NCBI GenBank assembly: GCA_014885115.2
Contig: WKLE02001751.1
Location: 1-12,012 of the forward strand
Origin: Asterionellopsis glacialis
Lineage: Eukaryota > Bacillariophyta > Plagiogrammaphyceae > Rhaphoneidales > Asterionellopsidaceae
DNA length: 12,012 nt
Direction: 5' to 3'
How positions within the stretch are numbered: position 1 is the first letter of the stretch; each line of letters begins with the position of its first letter. Below the pieces are notes generated by a model. That model ran no database searches and was not told where the DNA came from. It was given only the letters and a program-made list of their open reading frames with translations. Positions 1 to 11,251 of this stretch are shown piece after piece. Position numbers and translations under genes: made by a program.

Positions 1-3000
1 TTATTCACTCCAATAAACTCTACTTCATTTTCACTATTTTCACCTTACTTTTTAATATTGCTGCCAGCATAGTGCAGTAAGTAATTGGATTACTTGATCC
101 CCCCTGGGTGATTTGAAGCAGCCTAAGGTTTTGTGATCTTTGTAAGGAGATTGTCTTGAGATTACTAAATTGCAAGATTCAGTATTAGAAGGAATTGATA
201 TCTTTAAGTTGGGAAATTTATTTTGGAAGGTAGGCTCTCCCTTGGGAGTAAATTGGTAATCTGAGATGTGGTAAAGGCATTTAGAAAGTTGGCATTTAGA
301 AAGTTCTAGATCAGCTCCGGATTGCCATAATAGTTTATTTTATAGGTGAGCATTGTGTTGCATCCAAGAAAACAATGTTCGAATATCTTCATTTTGTGCT
401 GTGGCATTACAGTATCCGGTACTGTCATCAACAAAGCCAATAATGCATAGATGGAGCTTGTGTTTGTTATTGATGGAGAAGAAAGTTGCACCATGCGCTC
501 TTGAATTGTGGCAATCAAACAAGACACTATTGATGAATACCCAGATGACCAGAGAGTTACCGCTGCCATGACCGGATCTGTAAATGGGAAATTTGCTGCA
601 GTGCTTGTAGTGGTTATTGAACAATGTTTTTAGTTTGTAATTGGCTTCTTGCAAAGTTGGTGTCATAATATAACAAGCGTTCATGTGAGTGCCAAAGGAT
701 TGGCTGGTTATTGATGCAATAGATGGAAGAATTCTATCATAGCAAGCGGTGGCATCATTGGCAAACTTTATAGATGAATATCGTGTTAGTCGGGAGTATT
801 CTTGAATTTGCTCTTTGATAAATACAGGATCATGCGCGGTTCTTCCTGGCCTGCCACCAAATTAATTGGGATTGAGATTCCAGTGCCTTCAGCCTGATGC
901 ATGGATTGTCTCCAGCTAGTGCTGAGAATTAAGTTATAATCTGTCTCATACAAGTGGATTACTTGGAGTTGGTGTATACGTGTGTCCCCTGGTTTTTTGA
1001 GTATCATAATATTGACTATGTTCTGTCATCTTTTGTATGAATATCCGGTAGCCAAGGAGTAGTTGATCATTTTTGTACGAGTGTCTAGCAGGAAATTGCG
1101 CTTGGTTTCTAGGGCTGCACAGATTTCTTCACTGGTTTGTGGGATATCATGAGGTTTAATCAAAGCGTGGTAGTGACCTAGATGGATGCCAGATGGTGAT
1201 GGTGATGTGGATTCTTTCCAATGCCTTATTTTGGAAACAAAGGAATGGATAGACATTTCTGGTGTTTCCTTTTCTGGCTCAATTTTGTATTGCAGTTTTT
1301 GAATGAATAGGTTTGTTATATCATCAATAGTGGTGTCATTATAATCTCCTTCCAATATTAGATCGGAGGCTTTGCCAATACCAGAGAATGGCATTTGTTC
1401 CTTCAGAAGGGAGACGTTGAATGGAGTTGATTTGGCTTGACTGAAATGATTTTGATTATGCTGGAGAATGTATTCATTAATGGCTGATGGTTCTGTAACT
1501 TTGAGCCAGTCGTTGCATTCTTTTGGGTTAATATTGGGATTGGTGGGTACTCTAATGGAATTAATCCCGCTATTGGTGTCCTTTTTTCTAAAGCCTCTTA
1601 GTTTTGTGAATAATTGTTTGATTTCTCTGTGTTTCCGCAAGTTCCGCAACAAGGTTGACTTGTGTTTGTTGTTTTCAATATCAGCTGTTAGCAAATTGTC
1701 TTCTAATTACTGGGCATAGCATTCAGATTCTGTTTTTGCTAATTTTTTGATGAGCACCCACTGGATTTTGAGCATCTTACAACATTCATTTTTATCTAGG
1801 GTCATTATATCCGTGGTTATTCTTTGTTTTTGTTGTTCTATCTGTGTAGAATCTGATGGATGATTTCTTAATAAGAATAACAGCTTTCGCAGTTTGTTAT
1901 ATTTAACTCGTGCCTTGTAGATTAGCTTGGACTGTGGTGGGCGGTATGGAATACTTGCTGACTTCTTGGCACATAAAGAAGCCTGCACAATTAGGGAATC
2001 TATTTTCTCTGCTATTTGAATTGAGTTGTCAGATAGTGTGTCAAGTTTTTTGACTATGTTACTGACATTGTTGGCTTGTAAATGAGAATACATTTTTTCC
2101 ATGTAGAGTCTATTCGATTTTCTATTTTCACTATGCATTCCTCTGGAAGCAATCGGAGCTAAAGGGGGTGTTGGATTATTAAAGAGAGTTTCAGATGTGA
2201 AATCGATAAAAAGGCCTCTATGGTTGGATTGTATTCTATGGTGAAAGGGTTTGTAACCCGCACGAACTATCAATTTGGAAAAACCTTCAGTACAGAGAAT
2301 GTAATCAATGCGTTTGCGGCCTCTTGAATATGTGTTGAATTTTGAGGTTTGAAGATGATGGTACATGATGTCCCATAAGTGAAATTCTTGGGCAAGTTTT
2401 GATATGCCTTTGTGGTTGGTTCCGCATTCTTCATTGAAGTTGCCGGCTACTAAAATTTCTTGATTTTTATGAGAATTGATATTTTGTAGAAGTTTGTGTA
2501 AATCGTGGCAAAAATGGTGTCATGGATGGGTGATTTCATGTTGTTGTTGTTGAAGTAGGGACATTTGTTGGGCAAAGGCTGTCATTGTGCTAAACTTGTT
2601 GGTCAACAAAGAGTTGTTGCAAACTTGATAAATAAAGATAATATGAATTGTTTTGTCTTTTCCCTTCATTGACCAATGTATCCATTGTCCTAGAGGATCG
2701 GAGGTGCAAGATTTGATTCTCCCTGTAATGTTGCCTGTTGTCCAGCTTATTAGACCCCCTGGTTTGTAATTTGTTGCCAACAGAATGCTAGTGCCAGACA
2801 TTTTGCATTTGTAGTGTCTTTCTAAGGGTGTCATGAATTTCTTGTCTGGTATGATATTTTGTGTTATCTAAATTTGTTTTGATCAGAGCTATGACATCTG
2901 CATTGATGCGGGTCATTTCCGTAGCAACTGTGTTGAGTTCACCGCCATTCATGTCTATTTGTAAGCCGTTCACGTTTTGTATATATAGCCTAGTTGTTCC

Positions 3001-3021
3001 AGATGTTTTATCTTCAGACAT
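1..3021 (-). pseudogene. LINE ORF2: EEP endonuclease plus reverse transcriptase, broken
   Basis: ORF2 would nick the target and copy the element RNA. Reading from 3021, the EEP domain starts MSEDKTSG with a QNVNGLQID strand. It shifts frame near 2800-2830 and continues through YKPGG, GNFNE and RKRIDYIL to SNHRG near 2223. The RT linker follows, with PSGIHLGHYHAL near 1150, and then the RT palm. RT motif A has the pattern D-A-x-x-C-Y-D (736-756), motif B is GHGSGNS (about 553-573) and motif C is FVDD (424-435). Breaks seen are the frameshift near 2800-2830, TGA 2520-2522, TAA 1707-1709, TGA 1026-1028 (probably a former Trp), a frameshift near 860, TAA 340-342 and TAA 52-54. EEP catalytic positions are also changed: ETN-type Glu is Lys at 2878-2880, GDFN Asp is Asn at 2439-2441, and SDHR Asp is Asn at 2223-2225. 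It is clearly a retroelement RT; its exact clade is uncertain. Confidence 0.9.
276..305. repeat. 15-bp perfect tandem duplication inside the RT
   Basis: The unit GGCATTTAGAAAGTT occurs twice back to back (276-290 and 291-305). It lies in the LINE reverse transcriptase just past motif C and duplicates five codons in frame, giving LSKCQLSKC on the minus strand. It is probably a replication-slippage event in this dead copy. Confidence 0.9.
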
Positions 3022-3262
3022 TTTATTGCCAATTGCTTGGAAATGTTTATATGAATTTGTTGATGGTAGAAGTATCCAATCAAGGATATTAGAGTTGGAA
3101 TACTGTTTTTTAAGGAATTGGTTGCATGTAATAGTATGTTGTGGTTATGTGTGTATCTTTGTGATGGGATTAACTATGAGTGAGGATCTGGTCTGGGAAA
3201 GGAATGTGTGGGTTACCCAAAAAACTGTGGGATACTCATTATTTCAAAGTTCCCATTTTGGA

Positions 3263-5392
3263 TCAGGTTTTCCTTGGTTTGGCAGGAGTATTGTAGATTT
3301 CTGGATGGGATTCTGGAGACTCAGTTGCTGCTTCAGTGGCAGAGTCAGCAGAGGAGAAGTTGCATTCTGCGTTTTTGGGGAGTTTTTGTACAGGGGATCT
3401 GATGGGAGATTTGTTCATAGATTCGGTTTCTTGAAGGGCGTTGAATTGGGCTTTAATGGAGGTATGAACGCATTGGGAGACTTCTTGAAGTAATTTGCTT
3501 ATGAAGTGGGTTTTATAGTCCTCCAATTCTTTAGTGCGATGTAATTTATCTTCTTCTTGTTGCTGTTTTAATGCTTTAATTTTGTCTTGAGCTGTTTTAT
3601 GTTTCTGTATAAGGGTTTTTAAGTGCAAATTGATGTTGCACCGTGATGCTTTGATCATAGAGTGAATCTTGGTTTTCATCAATGCTATAGTTGCGTCATC
3701 TGTGATAGATGGCTGTGGTGTAGAAAAGGTTTTCAGTTGATTAGAATACGGGGATCTTGCTGTGTTATTAGTCACTGCGTTTGCATATGATGGTTTAGAA
3801 TGCTGAGCGGATCTTGATCCTAAGGAGGAGATCTCGTCTCCGTAGGTAATATGAACATGTTGTTGTTTACGCTGAGTGGTAGTTACGTTAGCATTATTTG
3901 GGGCATTTTCTGTTGATGAGCTTGAGAGCGGGGGAATAAAAATTGCACTTCCCGGTTTGATATGTGTGTAATATGTTTCAGCGGTACTAAGTTTGGATAC
4001 TTCAGATTGAGCGTCTTGGTTTTGTAGGAATTGGTATGAGTTTGTATTGATTTGAGATATAAACTGTTGTACAGCATCTATTGGGAATACTTCTTTGAGA
4101 TGGGGTTTAAGATTTTCTATAGTTTCGATAGCTTCTTCAAGGTAGGAGTCAAAGAAGATGAGGAGAAAGCCGCTGCTACCTCTACTTTCAATGGAATGAA
4201 AAAGTGGACCATTGGTTTCTTTTGATTTTTTAGTTAATAATTGTTTGTGAATTGATAACAAAGCTTGAACTGGTTGGTTGGGATGTTCATCTGTAGGTAG
4301 TTTAGTGAATATATCTGAATATCCGTAGATGGATAGTTTATGTAATCTGGGGATTACTTGATTATGTTCATTGGTGTGTGCGATTACTGCTTCGTTCAAA
4401 ATGAGTTTTGTAATGCCTTGAAAGGGAATGACTTCAAAGAGGAGAAATTAATTTAGGGCTTGAGAATCCTTTGATCATGGCTTCCATGTAAGCTTCAACA
4501 TTGCATACACAGCATGAAATTGTGATGGCATAAATTTGGATGGCATTTGGTCCTCGGCCAACGCGGGATTTCCTTGGACGTAAGTCAATTTTGCATGACT
4601 TTGAAGAAGAATTTTCCATGATGAGTTGGGACAAGTTTTCTTTAGTTCATCGTAATGACTCCAGTCAGGGTGAGTGAATTTTAACCATGCTAGAGTGTGA
4701 TTATTGGTGGTTGAAAGTTTTGTGATCCACATCCTATGCTTGTGTTGATCTAACCATGATTTCATGGATCCTTTAAAGGAGGTGAAGGACATCGAGGTTT
4801 CAATAAGAAGCAAAAACTTGAGAATGTTCGTGTTGCTTGGTCCTTGGAAGGTGTTGGTTCCTGAAATCCATTGTTTGATACTGGCTTTACTAGTTGGAAG
4901 TTGATTGGCTTTCGTAAGTGGATTGGATTTATCATCATCTTGCCATTTGAAAATTAGAGTTGAGTTGTCAACTGAGTAAATCTGTTCTACAAACTGTTTC
5001 TGGAGAGTAGCAGCATTCACTATGCTGTTGTGGGGCGGAGGGATTGTTAAATTGACTTGTAATCCGTATTTGTAATGAGTGGATTGTTTGTGGCTGAGAT
5101 TTGAGTTTTTCAAGCTTGATTTTTTCTTTTTTCCATGGATTTCGATGGAGGCGTTGGATTCTTGGTGATTGCCTAAAGTTGTTGTTGGGATGGATGAAGA
5201 TGGAGGTAGGTTTGATGAGTTACCACTATGGGCAGCGTCATCGTCATCGGAATCATTGGTGGATGATGGAGGATCTTGACAAAAAGTCTTGTGTACAACA
5301 AAACGTACTGTGGGATTACTACTGTAAGTTGGTGGGTGTAGGCTCTCTACCAGGTGCAAATTTTCAGCTCCAGAAAAGAGTATAATCCTATC
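3263..5392 (-). pseudogene. LINE ORF1: gag-like protein with C-terminal coiled coil, broken
   Basis: This is a likely RNA-binding, RNP-forming protein of about 700 residues. The N-terminal part (5359-5100) is low-complexity and rich in Ser, Asp and Pro, with an acidic SDDDDAAHS run and a KKKK basic run. The middle holds a conserved-looking globular region ending around RGPNAIQIYAI (about 4560). The C-terminal third has a strong heptad-like coiled coil rich in Lys, Gln and Glu (about 3690-3420, around KIKALKQQQEEDKLH), as in many LINE ORF1 proteins. The frame from 5359 meets TGA at 4475-4477 and a TAA soon after. The credible frame between about 4585 and 4436 is a different one, and the original frame resumes to the TGA at 3263. 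So the gene has a shift out of frame and back. No ATG begins the open frame: its first possible start is TTG at 5359. No zinc knuckle was seen. Assignment rests on position, composition and the coiled coil. Confidence 0.75.
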
Positions 5393-5399
5393 TCACTTA

Positions 5400-5525
5400 A
5401 TGATGCACAATCCCAATTTAGGAACTAATGCACAATATGTCAAAGGAGAAAAAAATGATTCTGATGCAATTTCTCCTATTAATCAATATGAAGACTCACA
5501 TGACCGTTTACTCACTTTATACTAG
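5400..5525 (+). other. Short open frame of 41 codons between the LINE and the recombinase remnant
   Basis: ATG ATG at 5400-5405 opens 41 codons and ends at TAG 5523-5525. It lies directly upstream of the recombinase remnant but in a different frame. It may be the shifted N-terminus of that gene, or chance. I recognise no domain in it (it starts MMHNPNLGTNAQ). The strand agrees with the recombinase, and it sits immediately outside the apparent LINE 5' end. Confidence 0.2.
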
Positions 5526-5545
5526 GACAACACCCAACTAGCATC

Positions 5546-6746
5546 ATGTCAATTATACCAACCCAGTGCCAAACTGCTCTCAGAGATACACTCTGCATGG
5601 TGCATAGGAAAAATAAGTTCACTCAGGAAACCAATAACACTCAGACAGCTGATGAACAAGCCAAATTCTATGTAGATTGGCGCAAAAGCAAACACCTCTT
5701 ACCTAATCTATCAGCATCCACAAATGGTGTACCCATTACAGACATAGACGCTGTCAATAATATAATGGCACGCTTTCTTGTAGACCTGCTCCAAGGCAAC
5801 AATTTAGACTCAAGAAAAATTAAATACAAAACAGCTGAATGATATATGATGGCAGCAGCTGGGATTTGCACCTGCAGAACACCACACCTTCACAATCCAC
5901 GCCTTGATGAGCGTGGCAAAGAATTCCATGAAATTACCTGCATAAAAATGGAGCAAAGACGCTGGGAATCCAAAGTTGATAAACAAAATCCAGTCACAAA
6001 AGCCATGAGTGACCGTATGTTAACAACTGTTGACACAACATTTCCTGATTCTCTTAACTCTGTACTTGCTGATTGGCATATAATAGGTGAATATACGGGC
6101 TTTTGCATTTCCAAATGGGCCCAACCTGATAAGAACCCAACTTACAATAAATGCCAGTTATCGTCAGATGGGAATACTCTTGTTTTCTAATTTGATGATG
6201 TCCATTACTTTGGCAAACAAGATACTTGCTTATTACAGACTAGAACACATCCTCTCATTCTTACTAATATTACCCATGTACAACACTGCTGGTGGTTTCC
6301 AAAAAAATGGTATAAACAGAGAAACAAAATCCTTTTCCCACAATGAGAACAACCTACTTCACTGTCTAGTCTGCACATCTCTCTGCATATGCAAATGGTT
6401 CCTTTGATCCAATAACTTACCTGAGGATCACCCTCTATCATTCTTCCAACCTACACCATCATCACCACCAGTGCTTATAAAGGCACAACATGTATCAAAA
6501 CATCTTCAAAACATAGCATCTAAACTTTACAAGCTCATAGATAAAAAAGAACTCAAATTATATTCTCCACACTCCATCCGGGTGGGTGCTTGTGTAATGC
6601 TCCACATTGCTGGTGCATCCAAAAAAGACATAAAATTTCTTCTCCATTGGTGCTCCAATTCTTCTATGGACTACCTACAGGATATACCGGAAACCTGTCA
6701 TATTATGATACAACACATCAATAATGTTAGAAATTGTATTCATTAA
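5546..6746 (+). pseudogene. Crypton-like tyrosine recombinase, broken
   Basis: This is the remnant of a DNA transposase/integrase of the tyrosine-recombinase fold. The N-terminal core-binding part (5546-5842) meets TGA at 5840-5842 and continues in the same frame. The catalytic part starts near DWHIIGEYTGFCISKW (about 6071-6115), where the family I recall has YTGFR-x-SEW, so the first catalytic Arg is probably replaced by Cys at 6104-6106. TAA interrupts at 6188-6190, a frameshift lies near 6250-6295, and TGA follows at about 6405. The last block is well kept: SPHSIRVGA gives the HxxR motif (His 6570-6572, Arg 6579-6581), then HW, then the nucleophile Tyr at 6672-6674 in SSMDYLQD, ending with TAA at 6744-6746. 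At least four lesions make it non-functional. Terminal sequences of the element were not identified. Family-level call is confident; Crypton placement is less so. Confidence 0.82.
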
Positions 6747-6924
6747 ATATCATTACCATCAATAATTTCTTACCACACATGAGGTTTTATCACTTTTTCC
6801 TCACCACCGTTCCAATCATGTGCATGGGCTGGAGTCAGTCAGAGGCAGGCCTCCGTCCGAACCTTTGAATTCCCCTAGCGGTCCATTCGTCATGGTTCAC
6901 CGTGGTGAGTGGGAGTCAAGGATC

Positions 6925-6944
6925 CTTTTTCTTGAGAGAAAAAG
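6925..6944. repeat. 8-bp stem, 4-base loop hairpin
   Basis: CTTTTTCT (6925-6932) pairs perfectly with AGAAAAAG (6937-6944) around the loop TGAG. It is immediately followed by a pyrimidine-rich tract. Function is unknown; low-complexity composition weakens the case for a structured RNA. Confidence 0.6.
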
Positions 6945-7021
6945 AATTTGTTCTAATCTCTTCTCTCGTCTGTCTGTCTCCTTCTAGACCCCAACTCATG
7001 CACGTACGATGGGACAAGGTG

Positions 7022-7086
7022 GCGTAAGGGAATCTCCGATTCTTGGCAGTTAAGCTTTCCTCAGGAAGTGCGTTCCTGCCTTACGC
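7022..7086. repeat. Nested inverted repeats
   Basis: The outer arms GCGTAAGG (7022-7029) and CCTTACGC (7079-7086) are perfect complements. Just inside the right arm, CAGGAA (7062-7067) and TTCCTG (7073-7078) form a second perfect stem with a 5-base loop. A further 5-bp stem GCGCT/AGCGC lies at 7118-7122 and 7130-7134. Together they suggest a foldable transcript or a transposon end, but no known RNA family is recognised. Confidence 0.5.
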
Positions 7087-7294
7087 GCATACCGCGTTAC
7101 GAATCTGTCCTTCACTCGCGCTACTGGTAAGCGCTATCCTTTGCCAATATCGGTTCCGAGTTTAGAGCAAAGTTCCCTCACAAATTTGTTGATGCTTCTT
7201 CATCTCTACTAGTAGAAACCTCCAGGAATGACTGACTGAGGTGTGACATGTTCATTTCTGAACAATTCACATTTGAGTTGTAGTATTAGAATCT

Positions 7295-7310
7295 TTTATT
7301 TTAGTTTATT
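7295..7310 (-). terminator. Putative polyadenylation signals of the Cdc48 gene
   Basis: Two AATAAA hexamers on the minus strand (TTTATT at 7305-7310 and 7295-7300 on the plus strand) lie 5-20 bases past the TAA stop of the Cdc48 gene, in an A/T-rich stretch. The closeness to the stop is unusual but fits a compact genome. The cleavage site is not determinable here. Confidence 0.45.
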
Positions 7311-7314
7311 ATAT

Positions 7315-10308
<2,994 letters not shown>

Positions 10309-10561
10309 GGTTGATGGCTGGTGATAAATGAAAAGAATAGTTTGACAGACGAAAAGGTTTGAAGTAGACTAGTCCTTAGATCCTAGTCCTCTCTAGAGGA
10401 CGAAACGTCATCATAACCTCTGTACCCCGAATGAAACGTGGAAGTTGTATTTACTGATTGAATGATAAATAGCAAAATGGACGCATTATCGGACAGACGG
10501 TACCTGTAGGACCTAAAGGAGCATTTTTCCAACCACGGCCCTAAGAGGTACACACTTCATC
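10309..10561 (-). promoter_or_regulatory. Upstream region of the Cdc48 gene
   Basis: About 250 bases upstream of the start codon hold no coding frame and should carry the 5' UTR and promoter. Visible elements are a 16-base near-palindrome (10386-10401), two CTAGTCC copies 14 bases apart (10369-10375 and 10383-10389), and TGACGT on the minus strand (10405-10410), a CRE-type core. No TATA box or initiator could be assigned. Role is inferred only from position. Confidence 0.4.
10386..10401. repeat. 16-base near-perfect palindrome in the Cdc48 upstream region
   Basis: GTCCTCT and AGAGGAC form 7-base complementary arms around CT. The symmetry suits a dimeric DNA-binding protein. It lies about 80-95 bases upstream of the start codon. 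No known factor is recognised. Confidence 0.5.
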
Positions 10562-10740
10562 GAAAAAAGAATCAGAAAAAAAATAATAAGTTTTTTTTGC
10601 CTCCCAATAGGTTATTACTCCTCGCTCAATAGGTTATTTTTTCTGATTCTTTGGTTCTGGACGTCGCTCCGAAATCCACTCTTGCGGACGTCCAAAACAA
10701 TCAGGTCCGCAAGAAAAAAGAATCGGAAAAAAGAATCAGT
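10562..10740. repeat. Cluster of inverted and direct repeats, possible foldback/MITE remnant
   Basis: A 16-base perfect inverted pair (AAAGAATCAGAAAAAA at 10566-10581 and its complement at 10637-10652) encloses two 12-base direct repeats CAATAGGTTATT (10605-10616, 10627-10638). Further right, TCTTGCGGAC (10680-10689) pairs perfectly with GTCCGCAAGA (10705-10714). The 13-mer AAAAAAGAATCRG occurs at 10563-10575 and twice in perfect tandem at 10714-10739. GACGTC occurs at 10661-10666 and 10688-10693. The layout suggests a small non-autonomous element, a regulatory cluster, or both. Confidence 0.65.
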
Positions 10741-10963
10741 ATTTTTTTTGGCGCGACAACCATCTGGATCCAACCAATTAGGAAGAATTCCATTTAATTG
10801 CCGTTATGTTGTCTGTTTGGTTTCCTTGAGGGACTGACCGAATCGACAACGAAAAAAAACCAGCGACCTTGGCGCTGTCAGGACAAGACAACTCCTTTCA
10901 GATAACAATAAACCTCTTCTTGGCACTATTCGATTCCCCGTCCATTGTTAGTATTGTAGCTGA
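10741..10963. other. Gap between the repeat cluster and the Gypsy gag fragment
   Basis: No gene or recognisable LTR is identified here. A frame starting at 10869 runs on past this gap, but its later part overlaps the credible gag frame out of phase. Part of this stretch may be decayed gag from the same element in another frame. Confidence 0.35.
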
Positions 10964-11251
10964 TTGTTGCTTGGTTTTCACGAACACTACTCGATGGCCC
11001 GTGCTTTACTATGCGGAGAAGGTCTGCGTGTATTCAACGCCGCAACTACGCAACGCAGTAACAAGACGTTGGAGCACTTCAAGTTGGTTGGAGATGACAT
11101 CAAGAAGCATTTTTTCCCACTCAAGGCGCTCATGAAGCAGAAACGCTATATGCGCAGATTCCTCAGTAAGCCACGTGAACTAATGTCTAAAGAGTACCAA
11201 GCTGCTCTCCACACGCTATATGGCTACTTAGAGAAGTTTCCCGGAGCATAG
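10964..11251 (+). pseudogene. Gypsy gag (capsid-like) fragment
   Basis: The frame open from 10964 encodes about 95 residues with a pattern I recall from diatom Gypsy gag proteins. ARALLCGEGLRVFNAA is followed by KHFFPLKALMKQKRYMRR, then KPREL, then YGYLEKFPGA and a TAG at 11249-11251. Gag forms the particle that packages element RNA. The N-terminus is missing or out of frame: TGA at 10961-10963 closes the frame, and the apparent start is a TTG. The C-terminal capsid and zinc-knuckle parts are absent, because pol sequence begins at this point. Function is judged from motif memory, not a search. Confidence 0.7.

Larger units (their letters stand above)
1..5392 (-). mobile_element. Degenerate LINE-like (non-LTR) retrotransposon, 3' end beyond the window
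   Basis: Two successive coding regions on the minus strand form a typical non-LTR layout. A gag-like ORF1 (about 5392-3263) is followed, after a 241-base non-coding spacer in which I see nothing recognisable, by ORF2 (3021 to the left edge) with an EEP endonuclease and a reverse transcriptase. No long terminal repeat, RNase H or integrase is visible. Both ORFs carry several stops and frameshifts, so the copy is dead. The 3' end, any poly-A tail and the target-site duplication lie beyond base 1. ORF1 has no upstream ATG in frame (a TGA lies at 5393-5395), so the 5' end is probably truncated. The family resembles EEP-RT elements that are abundant in diatom genomes, judged from remembered motifs rather than a search. 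Confidence 0.85.
6747..7240. other. Unassigned non-coding stretch with several hairpins
   Basis: No convincing coding frame was found between the recombinase stop and the Cdc48 3' end. The stretch is visibly richer in G and C than the LINE and recombinase around it. It contains a pyrimidine-rich tract (about 6954-6985) and several short stem-loops, listed separately. Possibilities are the 3' flank of the recombinase element, a solo-LTR fragment, a non-coding RNA, or plain intergenic DNA. I see no tRNA, rRNA or snRNA signature I can name. Confidence 0.6.

Noticed and set aside
2537..2560. Short GTT/GAA-type microsatellite and Gln run in the LINE
   Set aside because: It is only a few units long, an ordinary low-complexity stretch in a pseudogene.
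2861..3493. 210-codon open frame on the plus strand
   Set aside because: It is antisense to LINE ORF1/ORF2, spans the ORF1-ORF2 spacer, and has hydrophobic random composition with no domain. The opposite strand shows clear retroelement coding.
5101..5385. 94-codon open frame on the plus strand
   Set aside because: It is a shadow of the LINE ORF1 low-complexity region, with no motif of its own.
6833..7237. 9-base inverted pair AGTCAGTCA / TGACTGACT as possible terminal inverted repeats of a 405-bp element
   Set aside because: The arms are short and of simple composition, the match does not extend outward, and no target-site duplication is seen. Chance is sufficient.
10869..11135. 88-codon open frame on the plus strand beginning MALSGQDNSF
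   Set aside because: Its second half overlaps the credible gag frame out of phase and reads as random sequence. At most its first part could be frameshifted gag, which cannot be shown here.
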